Assembly (NCBI RefSeq): GCF_020544405.1
Contig: NZ_CP065410.1
Location: forward strand, 4,278,001-4,342,000
DNA from: Pseudomonas sp. IAC-BECa141
GTDB lineage: Bacteria; Pseudomonadota; Gammaproteobacteria; Pseudomonadales; Pseudomonadaceae
DNA length: 64,000 bases
Direction of reading: 5' to 3'
Below the pieces are notes generated by a model. The model did no database searches. It had not been told where the DNA came from and saw only the letters and a list, made by a program, of their open reading frames with translations. Position numbers and translations under genes: made by a program. This document shows, piece after piece, positions 55,318-64,000 of this stretch. Positions within the stretch are counted from its first letter, which is position 1, and every line of letters starts with the position of its first letter.

Positions 55318-56204
55318 GCCTTGTGCTCCAACAATTTCAGTCCCACCCAGTAACGGGCGAATTGGTATGCGCAACGTCCGTTGCGATTGCCACGACCGGT
55401 TGCCCAGCGCACGGCGAGGATGTCCAGTTGTTCGTCGCGCTCCCAGCTCAGGCCGGCCTTGGTGGCCAACTGGCCTATCCAGTGCTCGACGACGTTGAGG
55501 AAATGTTCCTGGGTAAACGGATAGAACGACAGCCACAGGCCGAAGCGATCCGACAGCGCGATCTTGTCTTCCACCGCCTCGCTCGGATGCAGCTCGCCAT
55601 CGACGCGCTTCCAGTTTTCGTTGTCGCTTTCCTTTTCCGGCACCAGATGGCGACGGTTGGAGGTGGCGTACAGCAACACGTTGTCCGGCGCCTGTTCGAG
55701 CGAGCCGTCGAGCACGCTTTTCAGCACGCGGTAGTCGCCTTCGCCGGACTCGAACGACAAATCGTCGCAGAACAGCACAAAGCGCTGCGGCAGCTTGGCG
55801 ATCTGCTCCACCACTCGTGGCAGGTCTGCCAGGTGATCGCGCTCGATTTCGATCAGACGCAAACCGGCCGAGGCATGTTCAGCCAGCAGCGCGCGCACCA
55901 GCGACGATTTACCGGTGCCGCGCGAACCCCACAGCAGCGCATGGTTGGCCGGCATGCCGTCGAGAAACTGCTGGGTATTTCGGCCCAGTTGCTCCAGCTG
56001 CCGGTCGACACCGATCAGGTCCGACAGACGCATGTCGAGGCTGACTTCCAGCGGCAGCAGATAACCGCTGCGACCGTCACGCTGCCAGCGTGCAGCCAGG
56101 CAGGTACCCCAGTCGATGACCGGGCGTGGAGCCGGCAGCAGCGGTTCGATCCGCGCCAGAACCGACTCGGCGCGCTCAAGAAAAGCATTCAATCGGGAAT
56201 CCAC
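55314..56204 (-). CDS. DUF815-family AAA ATPase
   Basis: A 296-residue P-loop ATPase with Walker A LLWGSRGTGKSSLVRAL (~100), Walker B RFVLFCDDLSFE (~155), sensor LLYATSNRRHLVPE, and LSFYPFTQEHFLNVV toward the C-terminus. This is the DUF815 family of stand-alone AAA proteins, whose role is not established. The chosen start is GTG at 56204 (reading as DSRLNAFLERAE), with GGAG nine bases upstream; the frame extends 17 codons further without a ribosome site. It forms an operon with msrC by an ATGA overlap, hinting at a stress-related role. Confidence 0.87.
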   Translation of the reverse strand: MDSRLNAFLERAESVLARIEPLLPAPRPVIDWGTCLAARWQRDGRSGYLLPLEVSLDMRLSDLIGVDRQLEQLGRNTQQFLDGMPANHALLWGSRGTGKSSLVRALLAEHASAGLRLIEIERDHLADLPRVVEQIAKLPQRFVLFCDDLSFESGEGDYRVLKSVLDGSLEQAPDNVLLYATSNRRHLVPEKESDNENWKRVDGELHPSEAVEDKIALSDRFGLWLSFYPFTQEHFLNVVEHWIGQLATKAGLSWERDEQLDILAVRWATGRGNRNGRCAYQFARYWVGLKLLEHKA

Positions 56205-56328
56205 GTCTTCTCCTCGGGCTCGTTCACAGTGATGATGGCGGTGCAGCGACGACACACAGCGTTCGAAACCTGTCCCGGCCCTTACTACAAGGCGCTTCGG
56301 GAACTCAGGAGTCCGTGCATGATCGACT

Positions 56329-58675
<2,347 letters not shown>

Positions 58676-58692
<17 letters not shown>

Positions 58693-59137
58693 TCTGCCCC
58701 AGCAAGTGATCGAGACCGTCACGCAAGACATTGAGCCGGTCCAGATCCACCCCGCTGTCGCACAGCAGCCGTGCTTTCAACGGCCCGACCTGTTCACGCA
58801 GCGCTTGCCCCTGAGGTGTGAGGCTCAGATGTACTTCACGCTCGTCCCGGGCCGAGCGCTGACGCTGGACCAGCTGCAGTTGCTCCAGACGCTTTAGCAG
58901 CGGCGTCAGCGTGCCGGAATCCAGTGCCAGACGCTCACCCAGCGCCTTGACCGTGGGTTGCTCCGGCATGGTTTGCTGCCATTCCCACAACACCAGCATC
59001 GCCAGGTATTGCGGATAGGTCAGACCGAGCTGTTCAAGCATCGGCTTGTAGGCACGAATCACCGCCCGCGAAGCGGCATACAACTTGAAACACAGCTGGC
59101 TGTCGAGCTTCAGCGAATCGGCGGACAAGCTGTTCAT
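58676..59137 (-). CDS. ospR: OspR, MarR/OhrR-type thiol-based oxidative-stress regulator
   Basis: A 153-residue MarR-family repressor. The N-terminal LDSQLCFKLYAASRAV contains the redox-sensing Cys16 in the OhrR/OspR arrangement. A second Cys126 (KARLLCDSGV) makes it a two-Cys type. The winged helix-turn-helix includes PTVKALGERLALDSGTLTPLLKRLE. In P. aeruginosa OspR represses the adjacent glutathione peroxidase gene and releases DNA when its Cys is oxidised. The ATG at 59137 overlaps the gpx stop (ATGA), so gpx and ospR are co-transcribed and probably autoregulated. Confidence 0.92.
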
Positions 59138-59619
59138 TTGAGCAGGGCTTCGATCTCGCGGCTCAGATCCTGCGGCTTGGTAGCCGGGGCGAAGCGCTTG
59201 ACCAACTGGCCGTCCTTGCCGATCAGGAATTTGGTGAAGTTCCACTTGATGCCCTGGGAGCCCAGCACGCCTGGCGCGCGTTTCTTCAATTGCACGAACA
59301 GTGGGTGCGCGTCGGCACCGTTGACTTCGATCTTCTTGAACAGCGGGAAGCTGACCCCGTAATTCAGCTCGCAAAACTCGCTGATGGCGCCCTCGTTACC
59401 CGGCTCCTGCTTGCCGAACTGATTGCACGGAAAACCCAATACCACCAGGCCCTGATCCTTGTAGGTCTGCCACAGCTCCTCAAGGCCTTTGTACTGCGGG
59501 GTGAAACCGCATTTGCTGGCGGTATTGACCACCAGCACTGCCTTGCCGGCGAAGTCGGCGAGGGTCTTTTGCTCGCCTTTGATGGTGGTGCACGGAATGT
59601 TCAACAGGTTATCGCTCAT
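59134..59619 (-). CDS. Glutathione-peroxidase-family (thiol) peroxidase
   Basis: A 161-residue member of the glutathione peroxidase family. The catalytic Cys37 lies in NTASKCGFTPQY. The Gln is in GFPCNQFGKQEPG and the Trp/Asn in IKWNFTKFLI. It has a cysteine rather than selenocysteine, and a second Cys in GFPCNQ, so it is likely thioredoxin-dependent. It detoxifies hydrogen and organic peroxides. The ATG at 59619 has AAGAG eight bases upstream. It is the first gene of the operon with ospR, its probable repressor. Confidence 0.93.
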   Translation of the reverse strand: MSDNLLNIPCTTIKGEQKTLADFAGKAVLVVNTASKCGFTPQYKGLEELWQTYKDQGLVVLGFPCNQFGKQEPGNEGAISEFCELNYGVSFPLFKKIEVNGADAHPLFVQLKKRAPGVLGSQGIKWNFTKFLIGKDGQLVKRFAPATKPQDLSREIEALLK

Positions 59620-59719
59620 GGTGCGCACTCTTGAAAATGGATAGGCGGCAAAATAGCGAGCAATTGAATTGTGTGCAATTTAATTATTCGAAAGGCGACC
59701 CGTGGATCGCCCATTTCGG

Positions 59720-60115
59720 TTACTCGCGCGGCACCAGGTCCAGGCACACCGAGTTGATGCAGTAACGCAGACCGGTCGGCGGCGGGCCGTCAGGGAACAC
59801 ATGGCCCAAGTGCGCATCGCACCTGGCGCATTTCACTTCGGTGCGGATCATGCCGTGGCTGGTGTCACGGATTTCGGTCATGGCGTTGTCGCCGATCGGC
59901 GCGTAGAAGCTTGGCCAGCCGCAGCCGGAGTCGAATTTGGTCCTGGAGTCGAACAACGGCTCGTTGCAGCAGATGCAGTGGTAGACGCCATCGGTCTTGG
60001 TGGCGTTGTACTTGCCGGAGAACGGCCGCTCGGTGGCGCTCAGGCGGCACACGTTGAACTGCTCGGGGTCGAGCATCGCCCGCCATTCTTCCAGGGTCTT
60101 TTCAATCTTTTCCAT
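59720..60115 (-). CDS. msrB: MsrB, peptide methionine-(R)-sulfoxide reductase
   Basis: A 131-residue MsrB. The zinc site is formed by Cys47-x-x-Cys50 (HCICC) and Cys96-x-x-Cys99 (KCARC). The catalytic Cys119 is in RYCINSVCL, with [12 protein letters not shown] carrying a likely resolving Cys65. It repairs Met-(R)-sulfoxide in proteins with thioredoxin. Three ATG codons stand in tandem; the third (60115) has the best spacing to GAGGTG. A terminator-like hairpin with a T tract lies 19 bases before the start codon in the leader, which is unusual. Confidence 0.94.
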   Translation of the reverse strand: MEKIEKTLEEWRAMLDPEQFNVCRLSATERPFSGKYNATKTDGVYHCICCNEPLFDSRTKFDSGCGWPSFYAPIGDNAMTEIRDTSHGMIRTEVKCARCDAHLGHVFPDGPPPTGLRYCINSVCLDLVPRE

Positions 60116-60133
60116 CATCACACCTCAGCGGCT

Positions 60134-60170
60134 GAAAAAGCCCGATCTGTACCTTTTCCACGGATCGGGC
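60134..60170 (-). terminator. Terminator hairpin in the msrB leader
   Basis: On the minus strand GCCCGATC pairs with GATCGGGC (60140-60147 and 60163-60170), with three more inner pairs, and is followed at once by TTTTT (60134-60138). It stands between the probable msrB promoter and the msrB start at 60115, so it may be an attenuator. It could instead insulate msrB from antisense transcription from the alaA side. Confidence 0.6.
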
Positions 60171-60340
60171 GGCACGTATGATTGCGCCTCGTCACACGCC
60201 AGTCTGGCAGCGGGTTCCTGCGCATTCAAACGGATTGTTGGAAACCGCCGCCCAAGACACCTGCCTGTGTGAAGACGCAGGATTCCCAGCACGGTTGTCC
60301 ACCCGCCGCCTGGATCGTTCATTTTCGGGATCACATCGCC

Positions 60341-61552
60341 ATGCAGTTCAGCAAATCGAACAAGCTCGCCAACGTCTGCTACGACATTCGCGGCCCGGTG
60401 CTCAAGCACGCCAAACGCCTGGAAGAGGAAGGCCATCGCATCCTCAAGCTGAACATCGGCAACCCGGCGCCCTTTGGTTTCGAAGCGCCGGACGAAATTC
60501 TCCAGGATGTGATCCGCAACCTGCCGACCGCCCAGGGCTACAGCGATTCCAAAGGCCTGTTCAGCGCGCGCAAGGCGGTGATGCAGTACTACCAGCAGAA
60601 ACAGGTCGAAGGTGTCGGCATCGAAGATATCTACCTGGGCAACGGCGTGTCCGAGCTGATCGTGATGTCGCTGCAGGCGCTGCTCAACAACGGCGACGAA
60701 GTGCTGGTGCCGGCGCCGGACTACCCGCTGTGGACCGCAGCCGTGAGCCTGGCCGGCGGTAACGCGGTGCATTACCTGTGCGACGAAGGTGCCGACTGGT
60801 TCCCGGACCTGGCCGACATCAAGGCCAAGATCACCCCGAACACCAAGGCGATGGTGATCATCAACCCGAACAACCCGACCGGCGCGGTGTATTCGAAGGA
60901 AGTGCTGCTGGGCATGCTCGAACTGGCCCGCCAGCACAATCTGGTGGTGTTCTCCGACGAGATCTACGACAAGATCCTCTACGACGACGCCGTACACATT
61001 TGCACCGCCTCGCTGGCCCCGGACTTGCTGTGCCTGACCTTCAACGGTCTGTCCAAGTCGTATCGCGTGGCGGGTTTCCGTTCCGGCTGGATCGCCATTT
61101 CCGGGCCGAAACACAACGCCCACAGCTATATCGAAGGCATCGACATGCTGGCCAACATGCGCCTGTGCGCCAACGTGCCGAGTCAGCATGCGATCCAGAC
61201 CGCTCTGGGCGGCTATCAGAGCATCAACGATCTGGTACTGCCGCAAGGCCGCCTGCTGGAACAGCGCAACCGGACTTGGGAATTGCTCAACGACATTCCC
61301 GGCGTAAGCTGTGTGAAGCCGATGGGCGCGCTGTACGCGTTCCCGAAGATCGACCCGAAAGTCTGCCCGATCCACAACGACGAGAAATTCGTGCTCGACC
61401 TGCTGCTCTCCGAGAAGCTGCTGGTGGTGCAAGGCACGGCGTTCAACTGGCCGTGGCCTGACCACTTCCGCGTGGTCACCCTGCCGCGGGTCGATGACCT
61501 GGACATGGCCATCGGTCGTATCGGCAACTTCCTCAAGTCCTACCGCCAGTAA
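60341..61552 (+). CDS. alaA: AlaA-type glutamate-pyruvate aminotransferase
   Basis: A 403-residue class I/II PLP aminotransferase. It opens SNKLANVCYDIRGPVLKHAK and has KLNIGNPAPFGFEAP, NPNNPTGAVYSKE, FSDEIYDKILYDD, the Schiff-base Lys in NGLSKSYRVAGFRSGW, and GALYAFPKIDPKVC. It matches AlaA (YfbQ), which makes alanine from pyruvate and glutamate. The start at 60341 (MQFSKSNKL) follows the family; the frame continues upstream to 60182 but that part lies in the msrB leader region. A strong hairpin follows the stop. Confidence 0.92.
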   Translation: MQFSKSNKLANVCYDIRGPVLKHAKRLEEEGHRILKLNIGNPAPFGFEAPDEILQDVIRNLPTAQGYSDSKGLFSARKAVMQYYQQKQVEGVGIEDIYLGNGVSELIVMSLQALLNNGDEVLVPAPDYPLWTAAVSLAGGNAVHYLCDEGADWFPDLADIKAKITPNTKAMVIINPNNPTGAVYSKEVLLGMLELARQHNLVVFSDEIYDKILYDDAVHICTASLAPDLLCLTFNGLSKSYRVAGFRSGWIAISGPKHNAHSYIEGIDMLANMRLCANVPSQHAIQTALGGYQSINDLVLPQGRLLEQRNRTWELLNDIPGVSCVKPMGALYAFPKIDPKVCPIHNDEKFVLDLLLSEKLLVVQGTAFNWPWPDHFRVVTLPRVDDLDMAIGRIGNFLKSYRQ

Positions 61553-61560
61553 CCGGCGCT

Positions 61561-61591
61561 CAGTGCGCAACGGCCCGAACGTTGCGCACTG
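61561..61591 (+). terminator. Hairpin after alaA
   Basis: CAGTGCGCAACG pairs fully (12 bp) with CGTTGCGCACTG around a 7-base loop, starting eight bases after the alaA stop. The tail TCTGATTC is only weakly T-rich, but the stem strength suggests a terminator. Confidence 0.7.
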
Positions 61592-61781
61592 TCTGATTCA
61601 GCAACACTTCTGCTCCACCCCTCCTCCAGCACCTTCTACACTTGCAACTCATATGAATCATGCGTGCCTGAGGCAATGAGACCGGGTGCCGCGTGCCTGT
61701 CATCCATAACGGTTTCGGCAGTGGGAAATGTCCCACGCCCGGCGAATCCGGTGTAGGACACAGTTTGAAATAGTCACTCGG

Positions 61782-61810
61782 TTGAATCGCCAGGTGCCGC
61801 ACCTTATATA
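61782..61810 (+). promoter_or_regulatory. Likely sigma-70 promoter of htpX
   Basis: TTGAAT (61782-61787) and TATATA (61805-61810) are separated by exactly 17 bases, close to the TTGACA-N17-TATAAT consensus. They lie about 45 bases before the htpX start. I saw no heat-shock sigma-32 pattern. Confidence 0.6.
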
Positions 61811-61855
61811 CCCCGCAGTACGCTACATCTTTAGCTTGAGGAGATTTCTACAACC

Positions 61856-62743
61856 ATGATGCGCATCCTGCTGTTCTTGGCCACTAACCTGGCGGTCGTG
61901 CTGATAGCCAGCATCACCCTGAGCCTTTTCGGCTTCAACGGGTTCATGGCGGCCAACGGGGTTGACCTCAACCTCAATCAGCTGCTGGTTTTCTGTGCAG
62001 TCTTTGGTTTCGCCGGTTCCCTGTTCTCGCTGTTCATCTCCAAGTGGATGGCGAAGATGAGCACCAGCACCCAGGTCATCACCCAGCCACGCACTCGCCA
62101 CGAACAATGGCTGCTGCAAACCGTCGAGCAACTGTCCCGGGAGGCCGGGATCAAGATGCCCGAAGTCGGGATTTTCCCGGCCTACGAAGCCAACGCCTTC
62201 GCCACCGGCTGGAACAAGAACGACGCTCTCGTCGCGGTCAGCCAGGGCTTGCTCGAGCGCTTCAAGGAAGACGAAGTGCGGGCCGTGCTGGCCCACGAGA
62301 TCGGCCACGTGGCCAACGGCGACATGGTCACCCTGGCGCTGATCCAGGGCGTGGTGAACACGTTCGTGATGTTCTTCGCGCGGATCATCGGCAACTTCGT
62401 CGACAAGGTGATCTTCAAAAACGAAGAAGGCCAGGGCATGGCCTACTACATCGCGACCATCTTCGCCGAACTGGTACTGGGCATTCTGGCCAGCGCAATC
62501 GTGATGTGGTTCTCGCGCAAACGCGAGTTCCGTGCCGACGATGCCGGTGCACGTCTGGCCGGTACGGGCGCAATGATCAACGCCTTGCAACGTCTGCGCG
62601 CCGAACAGGGCCTGCCGGTGCACATGCCTGACACCCTGAACGCCTTCGGCATCAACGGTGGTATCAAACAAGGGTTCGCCCGCATGTTCATGAGCCACCC
62701 GCCGCTGGAAGAGCGTATCGACGCCCTGCGTCGTCGCGGTTGA
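61856..62743 (+). CDS. htpX: HtpX, membrane zinc metalloprotease
   Basis: A 295-residue inner-membrane protease. Two N-terminal membrane helices ([19 protein letters not shown] and [18 protein letters not shown]) precede the catalytic domain with zinc site [11 protein letters not shown] (His147, Glu148, His151). Two further hydrophobic segments and the distal [13 protein letters not shown] (Glu ligand) follow. It takes part in quality control of damaged membrane proteins together with FtsH. GAGGAG precedes the ATG. A canonical terminator follows. Confidence 0.95.
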   Translation: MMRILLFLATNLAVVLIASITLSLFGFNGFMAANGVDLNLNQLLVFCAVFGFAGSLFSLFISKWMAKMSTSTQVITQPRTRHEQWLLQTVEQLSREAGIKMPEVGIFPAYEANAFATGWNKNDALVAVSQGLLERFKEDEVRAVLAHEIGHVANGDMVTLALIQGVVNTFVMFFARIIGNFVDKVIFKNEEGQGMAYYIATIFAELVLGILASAIVMWFSRKREFRADDAGARLAGTGAMINALQRLRAEQGLPVHMPDTLNAFGINGGIKQGFARMFMSHPPLEERIDALRRRG

Positions 62744-62764
62744 TCAAACCGGCGCAACCATGAG

Positions 62765-62793
62765 AAGGCCCGCAGTGATGCGGGCCTTTTTTT
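62765..62793. terminator. Terminator after htpX
   Basis: AAGGCCCGCA pairs with TGCGGGCCTT around GTGA, followed by a T run of seven in total. It also lies just beyond the 3' end of the convergent tpm gene. Confidence 0.93.
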
Positions 62794-62802
62794 GCCTGTC
62801 GA

Positions 62803-63456
62803 TTACTGCCCGGAAATCCGGTACACCCGCTCCTCCAGCCGAGTTACGCCGGCCTGCACGAACTTCCAGCTATCACCGAGTACGTCCTGTTCTTCCAGCA
62901 TCTCGACGCGCCAGACACGGCCCAGCAAACGCTGCACTTCGGCATCGTCCACGGAAAATGGCGGCCCGGGCATCTGCGACTGGTCGTAATCCAGCGTCAC
63001 CAGCAGCCCTCGGCAAGTCGGCAACAGGCCCTGCAAGTGCGCTGCATAACGTTCGCGCATCGACGGCGGCAAGGCAATCACCGCCGCCCGGTCGTACAAG
63101 GCGGTGCAACCGGCCACGTCAGCCGCCGTCAGCAAGAAGAAATCCCCGCACCACAACTCGATCGCGCCGGCGCGATAAATCTTGAAGTCGCCCTGCTCGC
63201 TGACCTGCGGCTGCAATTGCTGCTCAAGGAAAAAGTCTTCCACGGCCTTCTCCGACAGCTCGACGCCGAGCACCTGATAGCCACGGCCGGCGAGCCACAG
63301 CAGATCCAGGCTTTTCCCACACAACGGCACCAGCACACGTGCCTGCGCCGGGATGGCCAGATCGGGCCAGTGCCGCTGTAAATACGGGTTCACCTCAGGC
63401 TGGTGAAAGCCGATCTGGTTCGATTCCCACTTCTTGTGCCAAAACTCCGGCTGCAT
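62803..63456 (-). CDS. tpm: Thiopurine S-methyltransferase
   Basis: A 217-residue SAM-dependent methyltransferase of the TPMT family. It opens [19 protein letters not shown], with the SAM loop [24 protein letters not shown] split around residues 45-68, and [19 protein letters not shown] later. Bacterial Tpm methylates thiopurines and, in pseudomonads, selenium and tellurium oxyanion derivatives, giving tellurite resistance. The ATG at 63456 has GGGAGG four to five bases upstream; the TTG-initiated extension is rejected. Length equals the family standard (about 218). Confidence 0.93.
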   Translation of the reverse strand: MQPEFWHKKWESNQIGFHQPEVNPYLQRHWPDLAIPAQARVLVPLCGKSLDLLWLAGRGYQVLGVELSEKAVEDFFLEQQLQPQVSEQGDFKIYRAGAIELWCGDFFLLTAADVAGCTALYDRAAVIALPPSMRERYAAHLQGLLPTCRGLLVTLDYDQSQMPGPPFSVDDAEVQRLLGRVWRVEMLEEQDVLGDSWKFVQAGVTRLEERVYRISGQ

Positions 63457-63558
63457 GCATCCTCCCAAGAATTCGATCAAAAGGCGTTAAAACTTATATT
63501 GGAATTAGATCAATGAACTGACTGAAGATGAGCCATCTTAACGCTCAGGAACCCTTCC

Positions 63559-64000
63559 ATGTTTCCCAGCCTGTTTATCTCTCACGGCTCACCTATGCTG
63601 GCGCTGGAACCCGGCGCCAGCGGCCCGGCCCTGGCGCGACTGGCAGCCGAACTGCCACGTCCGAAAGCCATCGTCATCGTTTCCGCCCATTGGGAAAGTC
63701 ATGAACTGCTGGTCAGCAGCCATGCGCAACCGGAAACCTGGCACGACTTCGGCGGTTTTCCCCGCGCGCTGTTTGAAGTGCAGTATCCGGCTCCGGGCAA
63801 TCCGCAACTGGCCCGCGAGGTCGCCGACTTGCTGACCGCCAACAACCTGCCGGCGCGTCTCGATCCGCAACGACCGTTCGATCACGGCGTGTGGGTGCCA
63901 CTGTCGCTGATGTATCCGCAGGCGGATATACCGGTGGTTCAGGTTTCCCTGCCCAGCCGAGGTGGCCCGGCGCTGCAGAACCGCGTCGGCCAAGCGCTGG
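63559..64000 (+). CDS. DODA-type class III extradiol dioxygenase, 5' part
   Basis: The first 147 codons of a gene that runs off the window. It starts MFPSLFISHGSPMLALEPG and contains IVIVSAHWESHELLVSS and RPFDHGVWVPLSLMYP, the metal-binding His segments of the class III ring-cleavage (LigB-like) 4,5-DOPA dioxygenase/YgiD family. These enzymes open catechol-like rings using a non-haem metal; the physiological substrate in bacteria is often unknown. AGGAA precedes the ATG. It is divergent from tpm across a gap of about 100 bases. Confidence 0.9.
   Translation, partial: MFPSLFISHGSPMLALEPGASGPALARLAAELPRPKAIVIVSAHWESHELLVSSHAQPETWHDFGGFPRALFEVQYPAPGNPQLAREVADLLTANNLPARLDPQRPFDHGVWVPLSLMYPQADIPVVQVSLPSRGGPALQNRVGQAL

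Larger units (their letters stand above)
61553..61855. other. alaA-htpX intergenic region
   Basis: These 303 bases hold a perfect hairpin after alaA (61561-61591) and a sigma-70-like promoter for htpX (61782-61810). A short inverted repeat GTGGGA/TCCCAC lies near 61720-61737, read by eye as GTGGGAAATGTCCCAC. No gene is visible. Confidence 0.6.

Overview
This window comes from a fluorescent Pseudomonas of the P. fluorescens complex. The evidence is a pyoverdine starter synthetase (PvdL) beside its sigma factor (PvdS), a complete-looking atuRABCDEF acyclic-terpene core, and a block (sagS-ospR-gpx-msrB-alaA-htpX) in the gene order I recall from P. aeruginosa. Coding DNA is GC-rich and gene-dense with short intergenic gaps. 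I see no rRNA, tRNA, CRISPR array, prophage or insertion sequence.

Layout. 1-1 kb: end of a periplasmic thiol-redox operon (TlpA-like fragment, DsbG). 1-3 kb: an unrecognised protein with a ParB/Srx-like motif, and an alpha/beta hydrolase. 3-18 kb: pyoverdine genes pvdL (4,332 aa), pvdS and pvdY. A Fur-type site lies before pvdS. PvdS-type promoters (-33 TAAAT-like, 16 nt, CGT) lie before pvdL and pvdY. 18-28 kb: a solute-binding protein, then atuR divergent from atuABCDEF with two mirror-image operators between them. 28-31 kb: exonuclease, ppnP, MOSC protein, cheV. 31-35 kb: an Hpt-like protein, a NarL-type two-component pair, a lipid kinase and a small coiled-coil membrane protein. 35-38 kb: moeA, moaB and mobA for molybdenum cofactor. 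38-44.5 kb: small lipoprotein, RluA-type pseudouridine synthase, a small gene under a perfect LexA palindrome, a thioredoxin-fold protein, a CPA2 antiporter, an Amt transporter and a YqjD/YqjE-type envelope trio. 44.6-54.8 kb: EAL protein, dGTPase, and a BvgA/BvgS-like phosphorelay followed by a large HD-GYP protein. 54.8-64 kb: msrC with an AAA ATPase, sagS, ospR-gpx, msrB, alaA, htpX, tpm and the start of a DODA-type dioxygenase.

How the genes work together. Low iron should relieve Fur repression of pvdS. PvdS then drives pvdL (acyl-Glu-Tyr-Dab start of the pyoverdine chain) and pvdY (hydroxyornithine acetylation). AtuR should repress the terpenoid-CoA genes until an inducer is present. A recurrent theme on the right is cyclic-di-GMP and phosphorelay signalling (EAL, HD-GYP, BvgS-like kinase, SagS) interleaved with thiol and methionine oxidation repair (msrC, gpx, ospR, msrB).

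The points most worth a second look are: the PvdS promoters; two hairpins sharing a 13-bp direct repeat in the pvdL leader; the paired Atu operators; a perfect SOS box before an unknown gene; a probable one-base frameshift at the start of the BvgA-like regulator; a large insertion inside the HD-GYP domain; and a terminator hairpin just ahead of msrB. I found no system I could confidently call wholly new. All assignments are by eye from motifs, with no database search.
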